DNA of 40,918 nt from the NCBI GenBank assembly GCA_050297535.1, contig JBNKSV010000019.1:1-40918 (forward strand). Reading direction: 5' to 3'. Positions 25,978-33,812 of this stretch are shown here, one piece after another (position 1 is the stretch's first letter; each line of letters begins with the position of its first letter). The stretch is from JAAGZL01 sp050297535 (GTDB lineage: Bacteria; Pseudomonadota; Gammaproteobacteria; Chromatiales; Chromatiaceae). The translations under genes and the position numbers were made by a program. The notes under the pieces are model-generated. The model searched no databases, was not told where the DNA came from, and saw only the letters and a program-made list of their open reading frames with translations.

Positions 25978-27576
25978 ATGATTACTGAAGAAGTTGTTGA
26001 CCTGTCGCGGCTACAGTTTGCCGTGACAGCATTTTATCACTTTCTGTTTGTGCCACTCACGTTAGGCCTCACCTTCCTGTTGGCCATCATGGAAACAACC
26101 TACGTGATGACCGGGAAGGAGATCTACAAAGATATGGTGAAGTTCTGGGGCAAGTTATTCGGTATCAACTTTGCCCTCGGTGTTACTACCGGCATCACCA
26201 TGGAATTTGAGTTCGGCACCAACTGGGCCTATTACTCCCATTATGTGGGTGACATCTTCGGTGCGCCGCTGGCGATCGAGGGATTGATGGCATTCTTTTT
26301 GGAATCCACTTTCATAGGTCTGTTCTTCTTTGGCTGGGACAAGTTATCCAAGCGCCAGCACCTGGTAGTCACCTATCTGACAGCCATCGGCTCCAACCTG
26401 TCTGCGGTGTGGATTCTGATTGCCAACGGCTGGATGCAGAACCCGGTCGGCGCAGAGTTCTCATACGTAACCATGCGTATGGAAATGACCAGCTTCGCGG
26501 ATCTACTGCTCAATCCTGCGGCCCAGGCCAAATTTGTACATACCGTTTCCGCTGGCTATGTAACTGCATCTGTATTCGTCCTGGGCATAAGCTCCTGGTT
26601 CCTGCTCAAGGGACGGGATATTGAGTTCGCTAAACGCTCCTTCCGTACCGCGGCAGCCTTTGGGCTAGCGGCATCACTGTCGGTAATCGTATTGGGAGAT
26701 GAGTCTGGCTATGCCGTCACCGAGCACCAGCAAACCAAGCTGGCTTCTCTGGAAGGCATGTGGGAGACAGAACCAGCCCCGGCCGCCTTTACCCTGTTCG
26801 CCATCCCGGACGAAGAGGCACGCACCAATCACGCCGAAATCAAGATACCCTATGTTCTCGGCATATTGGCTTCACGATCAACCACCGAGGTATTGCCGGG
26901 CCTGAACGACCTGGAGGCCGACGCGGCAGAACGCATCAAGCGCGGCATTACTGCGGTAACCGCACTGGAGTCACTGCGTAAAAACGGTGACAACCCGGAG
27001 GCACACGCCACTTTTGAGGCCAGCAAGGATGATCTGGGTTATGGGCTGTTGCTCAAGAAGTATACCCAAGATGTCAGCCAGGCGACTCCAGAGATGATCC
27101 AACAGGCCGCCAAAGAAAGCCGCCCGCTGGTTACCCCCATGTTCTGGACCTTCCGTCTCATGGTGCTGCTGGGATTCCTGCTGCTGACCCTGTTCGCCTT
27201 GTCATTTTTCTACTCTGCCAAAAATGTCATCCAGGAGAAACGCTGGCTGCTGCGGTGGGCCCTGTTCTTTATCCCAATGCCCTGGCTGGCCTGTGAGTTC
27301 GGCTGGTTCGTGGCCGAGTTCGGACGCCAACCCTGGAGTATCTATGGCATCCTCCCGACCGGGCTTTCCACTTCCACTCTATCGGCTGGAAGCCTGTATT
27401 TCTCGCTGATCGGTTTCACACTGTTCTACACCGGACTGCTCGTAACCGAGATGTACCTCATGTTTAAGTATGCGCGTCTTGGCCCCAGTTGCCTTGGCAC
27501 TGGACGTTATCACCACGAAGGCGGTGTAGCGGCTTCCGGCGTGGCAGCACCACTGCAGTCTGCGGAGGGTAAGTAA
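25978..27576 (+). CDS. cydA: cytochrome bd ubiquinol oxidase subunit I
   Basis: Haem-bearing subunit of the inner-membrane quinol oxidase that reduces oxygen to water with high affinity. The 532-residue product has haem ligand H21 in FYHFLFVPLTLGL, the quinol-binding TEHQQTKLASLEGMWET, and GRQPW near the C-terminal third (WFVAEFGRQPWSIYG). A long Q-loop (about residues 260-380) places it with the E. coli-type (long-loop) enzymes rather than the short-loop CIO group. cydB follows after 1 bp. The operon lies under an apparent sigma-54 promoter, which is unusual for cyd genes. Confidence 0.97.
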   Translation: MITEEVVDLSRLQFAVTAFYHFLFVPLTLGLTFLLAIMETTYVMTGKEIYKDMVKFWGKLFGINFALGVTTGITMEFEFGTNWAYYSHYVGDIFGAPLAIEGLMAFFLESTFIGLFFFGWDKLSKRQHLVVTYLTAIGSNLSAVWILIANGWMQNPVGAEFSYVTMRMEMTSFADLLLNPAAQAKFVHTVSAGYVTASVFVLGISSWFLLKGRDIEFAKRSFRTAAAFGLAASLSVIVLGDESGYAVTEHQQTKLASLEGMWETEPAPAAFTLFAIPDEEARTNHAEIKIPYVLGILASRSTTEVLPGLNDLEADAAERIKRGITAVTALESLRKNGDNPEAHATFEASKDDLGYGLLLKKYTQDVSQATPEMIQQAAKESRPLVTPMFWTFRLMVLLGFLLLTLFALSFFYSAKNVIQEKRWLLRWALFFIPMPWLACEFGWFVAEFGRQPWSIYGILPTGLSTSTLSAGSLYFSLIGFTLFYTGLLVTEMYLMFKYARLGPSCLGTGRYHHEGGVAASGVAAPLQSAEGK

Positions 27577-27577
27577 A

Positions 27578-28720
27578 ATGATTATTGATTATGAAATCTT
27601 GAAGATCATCTGGTGGTTGCTGGTGGGCGTTCTGCTTCTAGGCTTCGCCATCATGGACGGTCACGATATGGGCATCGGCACCCTGCTTCCCTTCGTGGGC
27701 CGCAATGATTTGGAGCGACGCGCCATCATTAATACCATCGGTCCGCACTGGGACGGCAACCAGGTGTGGTTCATTACCGGCGGCGGCGCCATCTTCGCCG
27801 CCTGGCCGGTGGTATACGCCACCGCCTTCTCCGGGTTCTATATAGCCATGCTGGCGGTGCTATGGGCCCTGTTCTTTCGACCGGTCGGGTTTGACTATCG
27901 AAGTAAGATAAACAACCCAACTTGGCGCAAGAGCTGGGACTGGGGCCTGTTTGTCGGCGGTGCGGTGCCATCGCTGATCTTCGGCGTAGCCTTTGGAAAC
28001 CTGTTATTGGGCGTCCCCTTCTATTTTGAGGACAACCTGCGTCCGGTCTACACCGGTGGGTTCTTCGAGTTGCTGAACCCGTTTGCGCTGCTATCCGGTG
28101 TGATCAGCTTCTCTATGCTGACCTTCCACGGCGCGCACTTCCTGATGATCCGCACCGAGGGCGATATCTACGAACGGGCCCGTAAGGCATCCTTGATCTT
28201 CGGCATTCTGATGCTAGCAGCATTTGCTGTGGCCGGTGTATGGGTGGCAATGGCGATCCCCGGTTATCGCATTACCTCTGAGGTGATCCCAGGGGCCTTG
28301 CCCAATCCTCTGGATAAGACCGTAGAGGTAGCCATGGGCGCCTGGCTGGATAACTACAGCAAGCAGCCGCTGACCATGCTGGTACCTCTGCTTGGATTTG
28401 CAGGTGGAATCCTTGGTCTGGCGTTCGCATGGCTGCGCCGCCCGGTGGCCGCATTCTGGAGTAGCGCGGTATCCCAGCTTGGCATCATCGGCACCGCAGG
28501 CGTTTCCATGTTCCCGTTCATCATGCCGTCCAGCACCGATCTACGCAGCGGCCTTACTGCATGGGACAGCGTCTCCAGCCACCTGACCTTGGAAGTCATG
28601 TTCTGGGCCGCCGTGATCTTTACCCCCATCGTCATCAGCTACACAGCATGGTGTTACAAGGTGATGTCCGGCAAGGTCACAACCGAATACGTGGAAGCTA
28701 ACGATCATTCCGCTTACTAA
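27578..28720 (+). CDS. cydB: cytochrome bd ubiquinol oxidase subunit II
   Basis: Second large subunit of the bd oxidase, 380 residues with about nine membrane segments. Family blocks include IIWWLLVGVLLLGFAIMDGHDMGIGTLLPFVGR, NTIGPHWDGNQVWFITGGGAIFAAWPVVYA, FRPVGFDYRSK and FPFIMPSSTDLRSGLTAWDS. Its start is 1 bp after the cydA stop, and cydX begins 17 bp after its stop. Confidence 0.97.
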   Translation: MIIDYEILKIIWWLLVGVLLLGFAIMDGHDMGIGTLLPFVGRNDLERRAIINTIGPHWDGNQVWFITGGGAIFAAWPVVYATAFSGFYIAMLAVLWALFFRPVGFDYRSKINNPTWRKSWDWGLFVGGAVPSLIFGVAFGNLLLGVPFYFEDNLRPVYTGGFFELLNPFALLSGVISFSMLTFHGAHFLMIRTEGDIYERARKASLIFGILMLAAFAVAGVWVAMAIPGYRITSEVIPGALPNPLDKTVEVAMGAWLDNYSKQPLTMLVPLLGFAGGILGLAFAWLRRPVAAFWSSAVSQLGIIGTAGVSMFPFIMPSSTDLRSGLTAWDSVSSHLTLEVMFWAAVIFTPIVISYTAWCYKVMSGKVTTEYVEANDHSAY

Positions 28721-28737
28721 AGAAACAGGAGATTACT

Positions 28738-28842
28738 ATGTGGTATTTCACTTGGGTTTTAGGTGTCACTATGGCAATCATGTTTGCCGTACTGAACGCA
28801 ATGTGGTTCGAGTCACAACAGGAGCGTGGTGACTCTGAATAA
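28738..28842 (+). CDS. cydX: cytochrome bd small subunit CydX
   Basis: A 34-residue single-pass membrane protein, MWYFTWVLGVTMAIMFAV then LNAMWFESQQERGDSE, with the family's conserved MWYF start, one membrane helix and a conserved Trp-Glu near the cytosolic side. CydX stabilises the haems of the CydAB complex in E. coli. AGGAG is 6 bases before the ATG. Confidence 0.93.
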   Translation: MWYFTWVLGVTMAIMFAVLNAMWFESQQERGDSE

Positions 28843-28853
28843 TATGCGTCTAC

Positions 28854-28878
28854 CGACCCGACCGTATTGGTCGGGTCG
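28854..28878 (+). terminator. hairpin after the cyd operon
   Basis: CGACCCGACC (28854-28863) pairs perfectly with GGTCGGGTCG (28869-28878) around a 5-base loop, 11 bp past the cydX stop. No U-tract follows, so it may protect the mRNA end or pause polymerase ahead of the stronger terminator at 28914. Confidence 0.6.
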
Positions 28879-28913
28879 ATAAATACAAAATTATGTTTCG
28901 TCCCAAGCGATTC

Positions 28914-28940
28914 GGCCACGGTTTCCGTGGCCTTTTTTTT
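28914..28940 (+). terminator. rho-independent terminator of the cyd operon
   Basis: GGCCACGG and CCGTGGCC form an 8-bp stem with a TTT loop, followed by eight T. It is the clearest terminator on this strand after cydX. Confidence 0.92.
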
Positions 28941-28943
28941 GAT

Positions 28944-29134
28944 GTACAGGGATGTACGAATGTCGCGAGAGACCAGGGATGGTCGAAGCGATGTACAGGG
29001 ATGTACTTATGCCGCGGAGCACATGGATGTGCGTGAGCGGCGTTGTGCGAACATACGAAGTGCAGAAAAATGCTCCTGCATCTTCTGCACTTCCGCCATC
29101 CCTGGCGGTCGTCGCGAACGGACAAGGATGTCCG
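28944..29134. repeat. array of short palindromes built on CARGGATG
   Basis: Six palindromic units occur in 190 bp: GTACAGGGATGTAC at 28944 and again at 28993, GACCAGGGATGGTC at 28971, GCACATGGATGTGC at 29019, CCGCCATCCCTGGCGG (reverse orientation) at 29093, and GGACAAGGATGTCC at 29120. The flanks differ but always pair with each other, leaving CARGGATG or CATGGATG as a constant core. An unrelated-looking 11-bp inverted repeat (GAAGTGCAGAA/TTCTGCACTTC, 29057-29093) lies between units four and five. The plus-strand frame 28867-29229 through this region is not taken as a gene. Confidence 0.8.
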
Positions 29135-29160
29135 GTCATGAGCGACTCGCGGAGCACATA

Positions 29161-29185
29161 AAAACAGAAGGGCTTACGTCCTTCC
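29161..29185 (-). terminator. possible terminator of the chemoreceptor gene
   Basis: On the minus strand GAAGG and CCTTC pair around an 8-base loop that includes the stop codon, followed by a run of five T. The stem is short, so this is tentative. Confidence 0.4.
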
Positions 29186-30754
29186 TGATCTCGCAAACTG
29201 GGAAACCAGCGCGTCTAAGCGTTGCGTAGCCCGCACCATCTCGGCGGTGGCATCAACGCTCTGCTGCACCCCTTGTGAAGTCCTGTCCGCCACCTCACTG
29301 ATATTCACAATATTCTGATTGATCTCCTCAGCTACTACGCTTTGCTCTTCGGATGCGGTCGCAATCTGATGGTTCATATCGGTAATGGTATTTATGGCCC
29401 CTGTAATGGTCTCCAAGGCATCACCGGCCTTTGCCGCCAACTCCACGCTCTGTTCCGCTCGCTCACGACTGTTCTCCATTACATGTACCGCATCCCGGCT
29501 ACCGACCTGGAGCCGCTCAATCATCTCTTCAATCTCCAAGGTGGACTTCTGAGTACGCCCAGCCAGGGTACGCACTTCATCTGCCACTACAGCAAAGCCT
29601 CGACCCTGCTCTCCGGCGCGGGCTGCCTCAATCGCCGCATTCAACGCCAACAGATTGGTTTGGTCGGCGATACCCTTAATGACTCCCAGAATATCTCCGA
29701 TATTGGCGCTGTATTCAGACAGATTCTGAATTACATCGGCAGACCGCTGCACCTCTTTCGCCAGGGCGTTGATGGACTCAATCGTCTCGTCAACCACCTG
29801 CCTCCCGGCCGTTGTCTCATCCATTCCGGACTTAGTGGATTCTGCGGCCACGGAGGCATTTCTGGCGATCTCCTGCACCGTGGCCGTCATCTCGGTCATA
29901 GCCGTGGCGACCTGCGTAATCTCACTTTTCTGGGCGGAGACACCCTGGTTGGCCTCGGCGGAAGTACTTGCGGTCACCCCGGCAACATCACCGAGAATAC
30001 GGGTTGTATCGGACAGACGCCCAATGATCGCGTTGATTTGGGAGTGCTGCATCTTCAGTGCCAGCTGAATCTCCCCAAATTCATCGTCACGTCCGGTATA
30101 GATCATGTTCATCAACGGATTATGAAAAACCTTTCTGGCTGCAGCAACCAAATCACCGAATGGCCGCAGCAGTGAAAGATTTATTACCGCACCCATCAAG
30201 GCGGATATCAAAAACCCGATCAGACTGTAGGCCGCTAGCGCCTCAACCTGGGTCATTAACATGGCCGGAAGCAACGCGACAATATTACCCAGAATCAGCT
30301 TGTTTTTCAGACCCAATTTGGAGCCAAACCCAGGGCCAACATCCCTACCCCCAGACAAACGTTGATAAAAATATTCCGCGCGCTTTACATGCTCAGGGTC
30401 CGGCTTATAACGAACTGATTGATACTCAACCGTTACACCCTTTTGCTTAATGGGCATGACGTATGCGTCTACCCAGTAATGATCACCATTTTTACAACGG
30501 TTCTTTACTATGCCCATCCAGGGCCTACCGTCCTTTATAGTGTCCCACAGGTTCTGAAAGGCGGCAGGTGGCATATCCGGATGCCGCACCAGATTGTGGT
30601 TGCGGCCATTCAACTCATCTGCTGCAAACCCGCTGATATCGACAAAGTCCGGATTCACATAGGTAATCGTTCCCTTCAGATCCGTGGTGGAAATAATATT
30701 GGCTCTGGCATCATATTCGCGATTGACGCCAGTAACAGGTTGGTTATTTTTCAC
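29174..30754 (-). CDS. Aer-like methyl-accepting chemotaxis protein with N-terminal PAS
   Basis: Membrane-bound chemoreceptor of 526 residues. The N-terminal cytoplasmic PAS domain (about 15-125) contains TITYVNPDFVDISGFAADELNGRNHNLVRHPDMPPAAFQNLW, the Aer-type FAD-PAS sequence linked to redox or energy taxis. A short hydrophobic membrane anchor follows at about 150-195 (ILGNIVALLPAMLM and ALAAYSLIGFLISALMGAVI), with no large periplasmic domain. The signalling tip GIADQTNLLALNAAIEAARAGEQGRGFAVVADEVRTLAGRT is complete. A sigma-28 promoter lies about 110 bp upstream. Likely senses respiratory state, fitting the nearby bd oxidase. Confidence 0.94.
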   Translation of the reverse strand: MKNNQPVTGVNREYDARANIISTTDLKGTITYVNPDFVDISGFAADELNGRNHNLVRHPDMPPAAFQNLWDTIKDGRPWMGIVKNRCKNGDHYWVDAYVMPIKQKGVTVEYQSVRYKPDPEHVKRAEYFYQRLSGGRDVGPGFGSKLGLKNKLILGNIVALLPAMLMTQVEALAAYSLIGFLISALMGAVINLSLLRPFGDLVAAARKVFHNPLMNMIYTGRDDEFGEIQLALKMQHSQINAIIGRLSDTTRILGDVAGVTASTSAEANQGVSAQKSEITQVATAMTEMTATVQEIARNASVAAESTKSGMDETTAGRQVVDETIESINALAKEVQRSADVIQNLSEYSANIGDILGVIKGIADQTNLLALNAAIEAARAGEQGRGFAVVADEVRTLAGRTQKSTLEIEEMIERLQVGSRDAVHVMENSRERAEQSVELAAKAGDALETITGAINTITDMNHQIATASEEQSVVAEEINQNIVNISEVADRTSQGVQQSVDATAEMVRATQRLDALVSQFARSGRT

Positions 30755-31125
30755 AATGGCTCCTAGTATCGCCTACTAACTGTTACATGCTGGGGCAGAC
30801 ACAGGCATCCCTCCCGCAAAACTACTCCGCAATACTCACACTACAGAAACTATGTGTTCAGGATATCGGCATGGCAGGAAACAACTTTAGAGTAATCATC
30901 ACCTTCCTGCGCTATCGGACATAACCTGCCTGAGACCATGACAAAGGCGTCTCTAAGCCCTGAATTGTTAATTAATAAAACCCTGCAAAACGTCCTCTAA
31001 AGATATTGCCAGCAATAGACGCTATTGGGATAGACGAGGTTATTTAGGGCAGCTCTTTAAAGTGGCGCTGATGAGGCGCAACAAAAAAGCACAAATCCAA
31101 CCCAGCACAAAAATTGTCTACACAT
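30755..31125. other. divergent intergenic region
   Basis: 371 bp between the chemoreceptor and HD-GYP genes. Apart from the sigma-28 promoter at 30863-30889, I see an AT-rich segment at 30965-30985 and no clear promoter for the HD-GYP gene. No RNA gene or repeat was recognised. Confidence 0.5.
30863..30889 (-). promoter_or_regulatory. sigma-28 (FliA) promoter of the chemoreceptor gene
   Basis: Minus strand: TAAA (30889-30886), exactly 15 bases, then GCCGATAT (30870-30863), against the consensus TAAA-N15-GCCGATAA. This marks the downstream gene as part of the flagellar/chemotaxis regulon even though no flagellar gene is in the window. Confidence 0.82.
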
Positions 31126-32538
31126 ATGCCAACACTGACTAAGAATTTTTTTTCCCATTACACCCTTTCGCTTAAACTGCTGTTTTTCCTGTTGATTGGC
31201 ATTATCGGGCTATCGCAACTACTAATCAGCCAGAGTGAACAAATATTAGAGAAGGCGATTCTCGACCAGACAAAAAGACAGGCAGTCACATTCCTAAACT
31301 CTATTGAGCACCAACTGCAGCAACTAGCCACCACGCCAGACCTGGCGACATTGCAAACCGCAGTTGACCGAGCCAAACTCCATCCCAGCGAACACGGATA
31401 TAGCTTCGTCATAAATTCTATCTACATCTACGATACTTCAGGCAAGGTGGTGGCACACAGCACCCCGGGGACATATCCAGATAAAGACATGTCTGGACAT
31501 TATGGAGATGTCGTCAATAACAACACCCCATACATGGGTAATGAGATTGAGTATGAAGAGGGAATGAGCGGACAGGCCATACCTATGGTTGATGTTATCG
31601 CCCCCCTGGTCCTCAAAGGCATTACCTTTGGCGGCATAGAGGCGGAACTTGATCTGCGTAACACCATGCAACTAATCAAACAGCAGGATGACATCTATGA
31701 GACCGAATTGATCGGCATTATCACCGCGGCATCATTTATCCTGTTAGTGTTTATATCCGTAGTAAGTTACCGCTGGCTGGTGAAGCCAGTACACGTCATG
31801 CGCCATAGTACAGCGCTGATTGCCAATGGCGACTTCAGCACCAGAGTTGAAAACGTACCTAACAATGAGCTTGGCGACCTGGCCAACTCTATAAACCTGA
31901 TGGCCCTAAGCCTACAGCAGCTATTTGATAGACAAGAGCTGGCCTACATGGAGAGCCTCAAGGCCCTAATCAAGGCACTGGAGGCCAAAGACTCCTATAC
32001 AGCAACCCACTCTTCTCGGGTAGCCCATTACGCCACTTTGCTGGGCAAACGAATCGGTCTGGACGCAGAGCAACTAAAGCTGTTACACCAAGGATGTTTA
32101 ATGCACGACCTGGGCAAAATAGGTATCCCAGATAGTATTCTTAACAAAACCACCAAACTGGATGAACGGGAATACGAGATCATCCAGCAACATCCCAAGC
32201 TTACTGCCGCTATCATGCGCCCTTTAAGTAAATTCAAGGCCTTTTCTGATGTGGCTCGCTGGCACCACGAACGCTGGGATGGAGCCGGTTATCCCGATGG
32301 TCTATCAGGAGAAGAAATACCTCTACTGGCCCGCATAGTGGCCATCGCAGATACCTGGGACGCCATGACCGGCGACCGGGTTTATCGCAAGGGCATGGCC
32401 GCTGGCAAGGCTATCTCTATCATGGAAAATGAACGGGACCACGGCCAGTGGGACCCTAACTTACTGGATATATTTATCGAAATGATCAAGGAAGACATGC
32501 GCGTACGGGAAGAGGTCACGAACAACATGCTTGGATAG
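31126..32538 (+). CDS. HAMP and HD-GYP domain protein (c-di-GMP phosphodiesterase)
   Basis: Membrane-bound sensor with a predicted c-di-GMP phosphodiesterase output. From the ATG at 31126 the product is 470 residues (a TTG at 31114 opens the frame earlier). It has an N-terminal membrane helix (LLFFLLIGIIGLSQLLI), a periplasmic domain of about 155 residues, a second helix near 195-215, and HAMP (WLVKPVHVMRHSTALIANGDFSTRV). The HD-GYP domain from about residue 280 has the HD pair H327-D328 in LMHDLGKIGIP, HH 380-381 and the GYP signature in HHERWDGAGYPDGL. It is intact in its metal ligands as far as visible. Divergent from the chemoreceptor gene, suggesting a motility/sessility link. Confidence 0.92.
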   Translation: MPTLTKNFFSHYTLSLKLLFFLLIGIIGLSQLLISQSEQILEKAILDQTKRQAVTFLNSIEHQLQQLATTPDLATLQTAVDRAKLHPSEHGYSFVINSIYIYDTSGKVVAHSTPGTYPDKDMSGHYGDVVNNNTPYMGNEIEYEEGMSGQAIPMVDVIAPLVLKGITFGGIEAELDLRNTMQLIKQQDDIYETELIGIITAASFILLVFISVVSYRWLVKPVHVMRHSTALIANGDFSTRVENVPNNELGDLANSINLMALSLQQLFDRQELAYMESLKALIKALEAKDSYTATHSSRVAHYATLLGKRIGLDAEQLKLLHQGCLMHDLGKIGIPDSILNKTTKLDEREYEIIQQHPKLTAAIMRPLSKFKAFSDVARWHHERWDGAGYPDGLSGEEIPLLARIVAIADTWDAMTGDRVYRKGMAAGKAISIMENERDHGQWDPNLLDIFIEMIKEDMRVREEVTNNMLG

Positions 32539-32619
32539 CTATTCAATGCCCTCAGAATAGCGACAAAAGTCACACAATTTACCTCATTACCACCCCACCT
32601 ATCGCTATTCCACATTTAG

Positions 32620-32633
32620 TTGATAGTCGTCAA
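32620..32633 (+). promoter_or_regulatory. FNR/Anr-like box upstream of ccp
   Basis: TTGAT-AGTC-GTCAA matches the FNR consensus TTGAT-N4-ATCAA at nine of ten positions. A -10-like TAAATA at 32656-32661 would place the box close to -41.5, the activating position for FNR-type regulators. Cytochrome c peroxidase is under FNR/Anr control in several proteobacteria. Confidence 0.65.
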
Positions 32634-32642
32634 TGCAATACA

Positions 32643-32697
32643 TTTAGAATAAGTCTAAATATATTCCGCGAAACGATATCTTTAGAATTAATCTAAA
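32643..32697. promoter_or_regulatory. two Fur-family-like dyads upstream of ccp
   Basis: TTTAGAATAAGTCTAAA (32643-32659) and TTTAGAATTAATCTAAA (32681-32697) share TTTAGA-N5-TCTAAA arms, with centres 38 bp apart. Each is one base from the Irr/ICE pattern TTTAGAANNNTTCTAAA and close to PerR-type boxes. The first overlaps the inferred -10 and the second the early leader, so binding would repress. The regulator is not identified. Confidence 0.7.
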
Positions 32698-32761
32698 ACG
32701 CTTAATTGAAGGAACGTTTCCACATCACCTTCCATTTCAATAATAAAGGAGGAAGTACCTT

Positions 32762-33748
32762 ATGAAGAGAATAATGTCTGTAGCTATCGCCGCTGCTTTT
32801 GGTATGAGCACGGCAAGCGCATTTGCAGCAGAACCCATACAACCGATCGAGCCCGCAAAGGGGATTAATGCCGCCATGGCGGAACTGGGCAAAAAACTCT
32901 ACTTTGATCCACGCCTTTCCAAATCAGGGTTTATCTCCTGTAACTCCTGCCACAACCTGAGCATGGGCGGCACCGACAATATCAAGACCTCTATCGGTGA
33001 TCACTGGCAACAAGGACCTATCAACGCTCCAACCGTACTCAACTCCAGCATGAACCTAGCCCAGTTCTGGGATGGTCGCGCCAAGGACCTCAAAGAGCAG
33101 GCCGGCGGACCTATCGCCAACCCAGGCGAGATGGGATTTACCCATGAACTGGCCGTAAAGGTATTGGCGTCAATCCCGCAATACACCGCTGAGTTCGAAA
33201 AGGTGTTCGGCACAAAGGGCGTAAACATTGACGAAGTAACCACTGCTATCGCTGAGTTTGAAAAGACCCTGGTCACCCCGAATTCCCGTTTCGACCAGTG
33301 GCTGAAAGGCGATAAGAAGGCCCTGACAGCCGACGAAGTGGCCGGTTATGAACTGTTTAAGACCAGCGGCTGCACCGCTTGTCATAACGGGGCAGCCGTA
33401 GGCGGCAACTCCTACCAGAAGATGGGTGTGGTTGAGCCATACAAGACCGACAGCAAGGCCGAGGGTCGTGTAGCCGTCACCGGCAAAGATGCTGACCGTT
33501 TCAACTTCAAGGTGCCTACCCTGCGTAACGTAGAGATGACCTATCCGTATTTCCACGATGGCGCTGCTGGAACCCTGACTGAGGCCGTAGATATCATGGG
33601 ACGTCTGCAGTTGGGCAAGAAATTCAGCGATACGGAAAATGCCCAGATCGTTGCCTTCTTGAAGACTCTGACCGGCGATCAACCTGACTTCAAGCTGCCG
33701 ATCCTGCCACCATCAACAGACGCAACACCTAAGCCAATCCCATTCTAA
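32762..33748 (+). CDS. ccp: di-haem cytochrome c peroxidase
   Basis: Periplasmic enzyme that reduces hydrogen peroxide with electrons from cytochrome c. The 328-residue precursor has a signal peptide (MKRIMSVAIAAAFGMSTASAFA) and two haem c motifs, CNSCH at 60-64 and CTACH at 204-208. Family segments LGKKLYFDPRLSKSG, FWDGRAKDLKEQAGGPIANPGEMG and FKVPTLRNVEMTYPYFHDG are also present. A strong AAAGGAGG precedes the ATG. Expression probably responds to low oxygen (FNR-like box) and iron or peroxide (two dyads). It ends at a GC-rich hairpin shared with the convergent zntB-like gene. Confidence 0.97.
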   Translation: MKRIMSVAIAAAFGMSTASAFAAEPIQPIEPAKGINAAMAELGKKLYFDPRLSKSGFISCNSCHNLSMGGTDNIKTSIGDHWQQGPINAPTVLNSSMNLAQFWDGRAKDLKEQAGGPIANPGEMGFTHELAVKVLASIPQYTAEFEKVFGTKGVNIDEVTTAIAEFEKTLVTPNSRFDQWLKGDKKALTADEVAGYELFKTSGCTACHNGAAVGGNSYQKMGVVEPYKTDSKAEGRVAVTGKDADRFNFKVPTLRNVEMTYPYFHDGAAGTLTEAVDIMGRLQLGKKFSDTENAQIVAFLKTLTGDQPDFKLPILPPSTDATPKPIPF

Positions 33749-33774
33749 GGCGCAGGTAGTACTAGTCTGATGTA

Positions 33775-33811
33775 ACGGCGGCGCGTCCCTTAATGGGCGC
33801 GCCGTTTCTAT
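33775..33811. terminator. bidirectional GC-rich hairpin between ccp and the CorA-family gene
   Basis: GCGCGTCCC and GGGCGCGC form a nearly perfect stem around TTAAT, flanked by AACGGC and GCCGTTT; a T-containing stretch follows on the plus strand. It lies between two convergent stop codons. Confidence 0.7.
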
Positions 33812-33812
33812 T

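Noticed and set aside
28944..29134. CRISPR array
   Set aside because: The units are short palindromes with variable arms and irregular spacing, there are no constant direct repeats of 24-40 bp, and no cas genes are present.
28867..29229. Plus-strand frame of 120 codons with repeated peptide segments
   Set aside because: It reads through the terminator and the palindrome array; the peptide repeats simply reflect the DNA repeats.
29342..30175. Plus-strand frame of 277 codons
   Set aside because: Antisense to the highly conserved chemoreceptor signalling domain.
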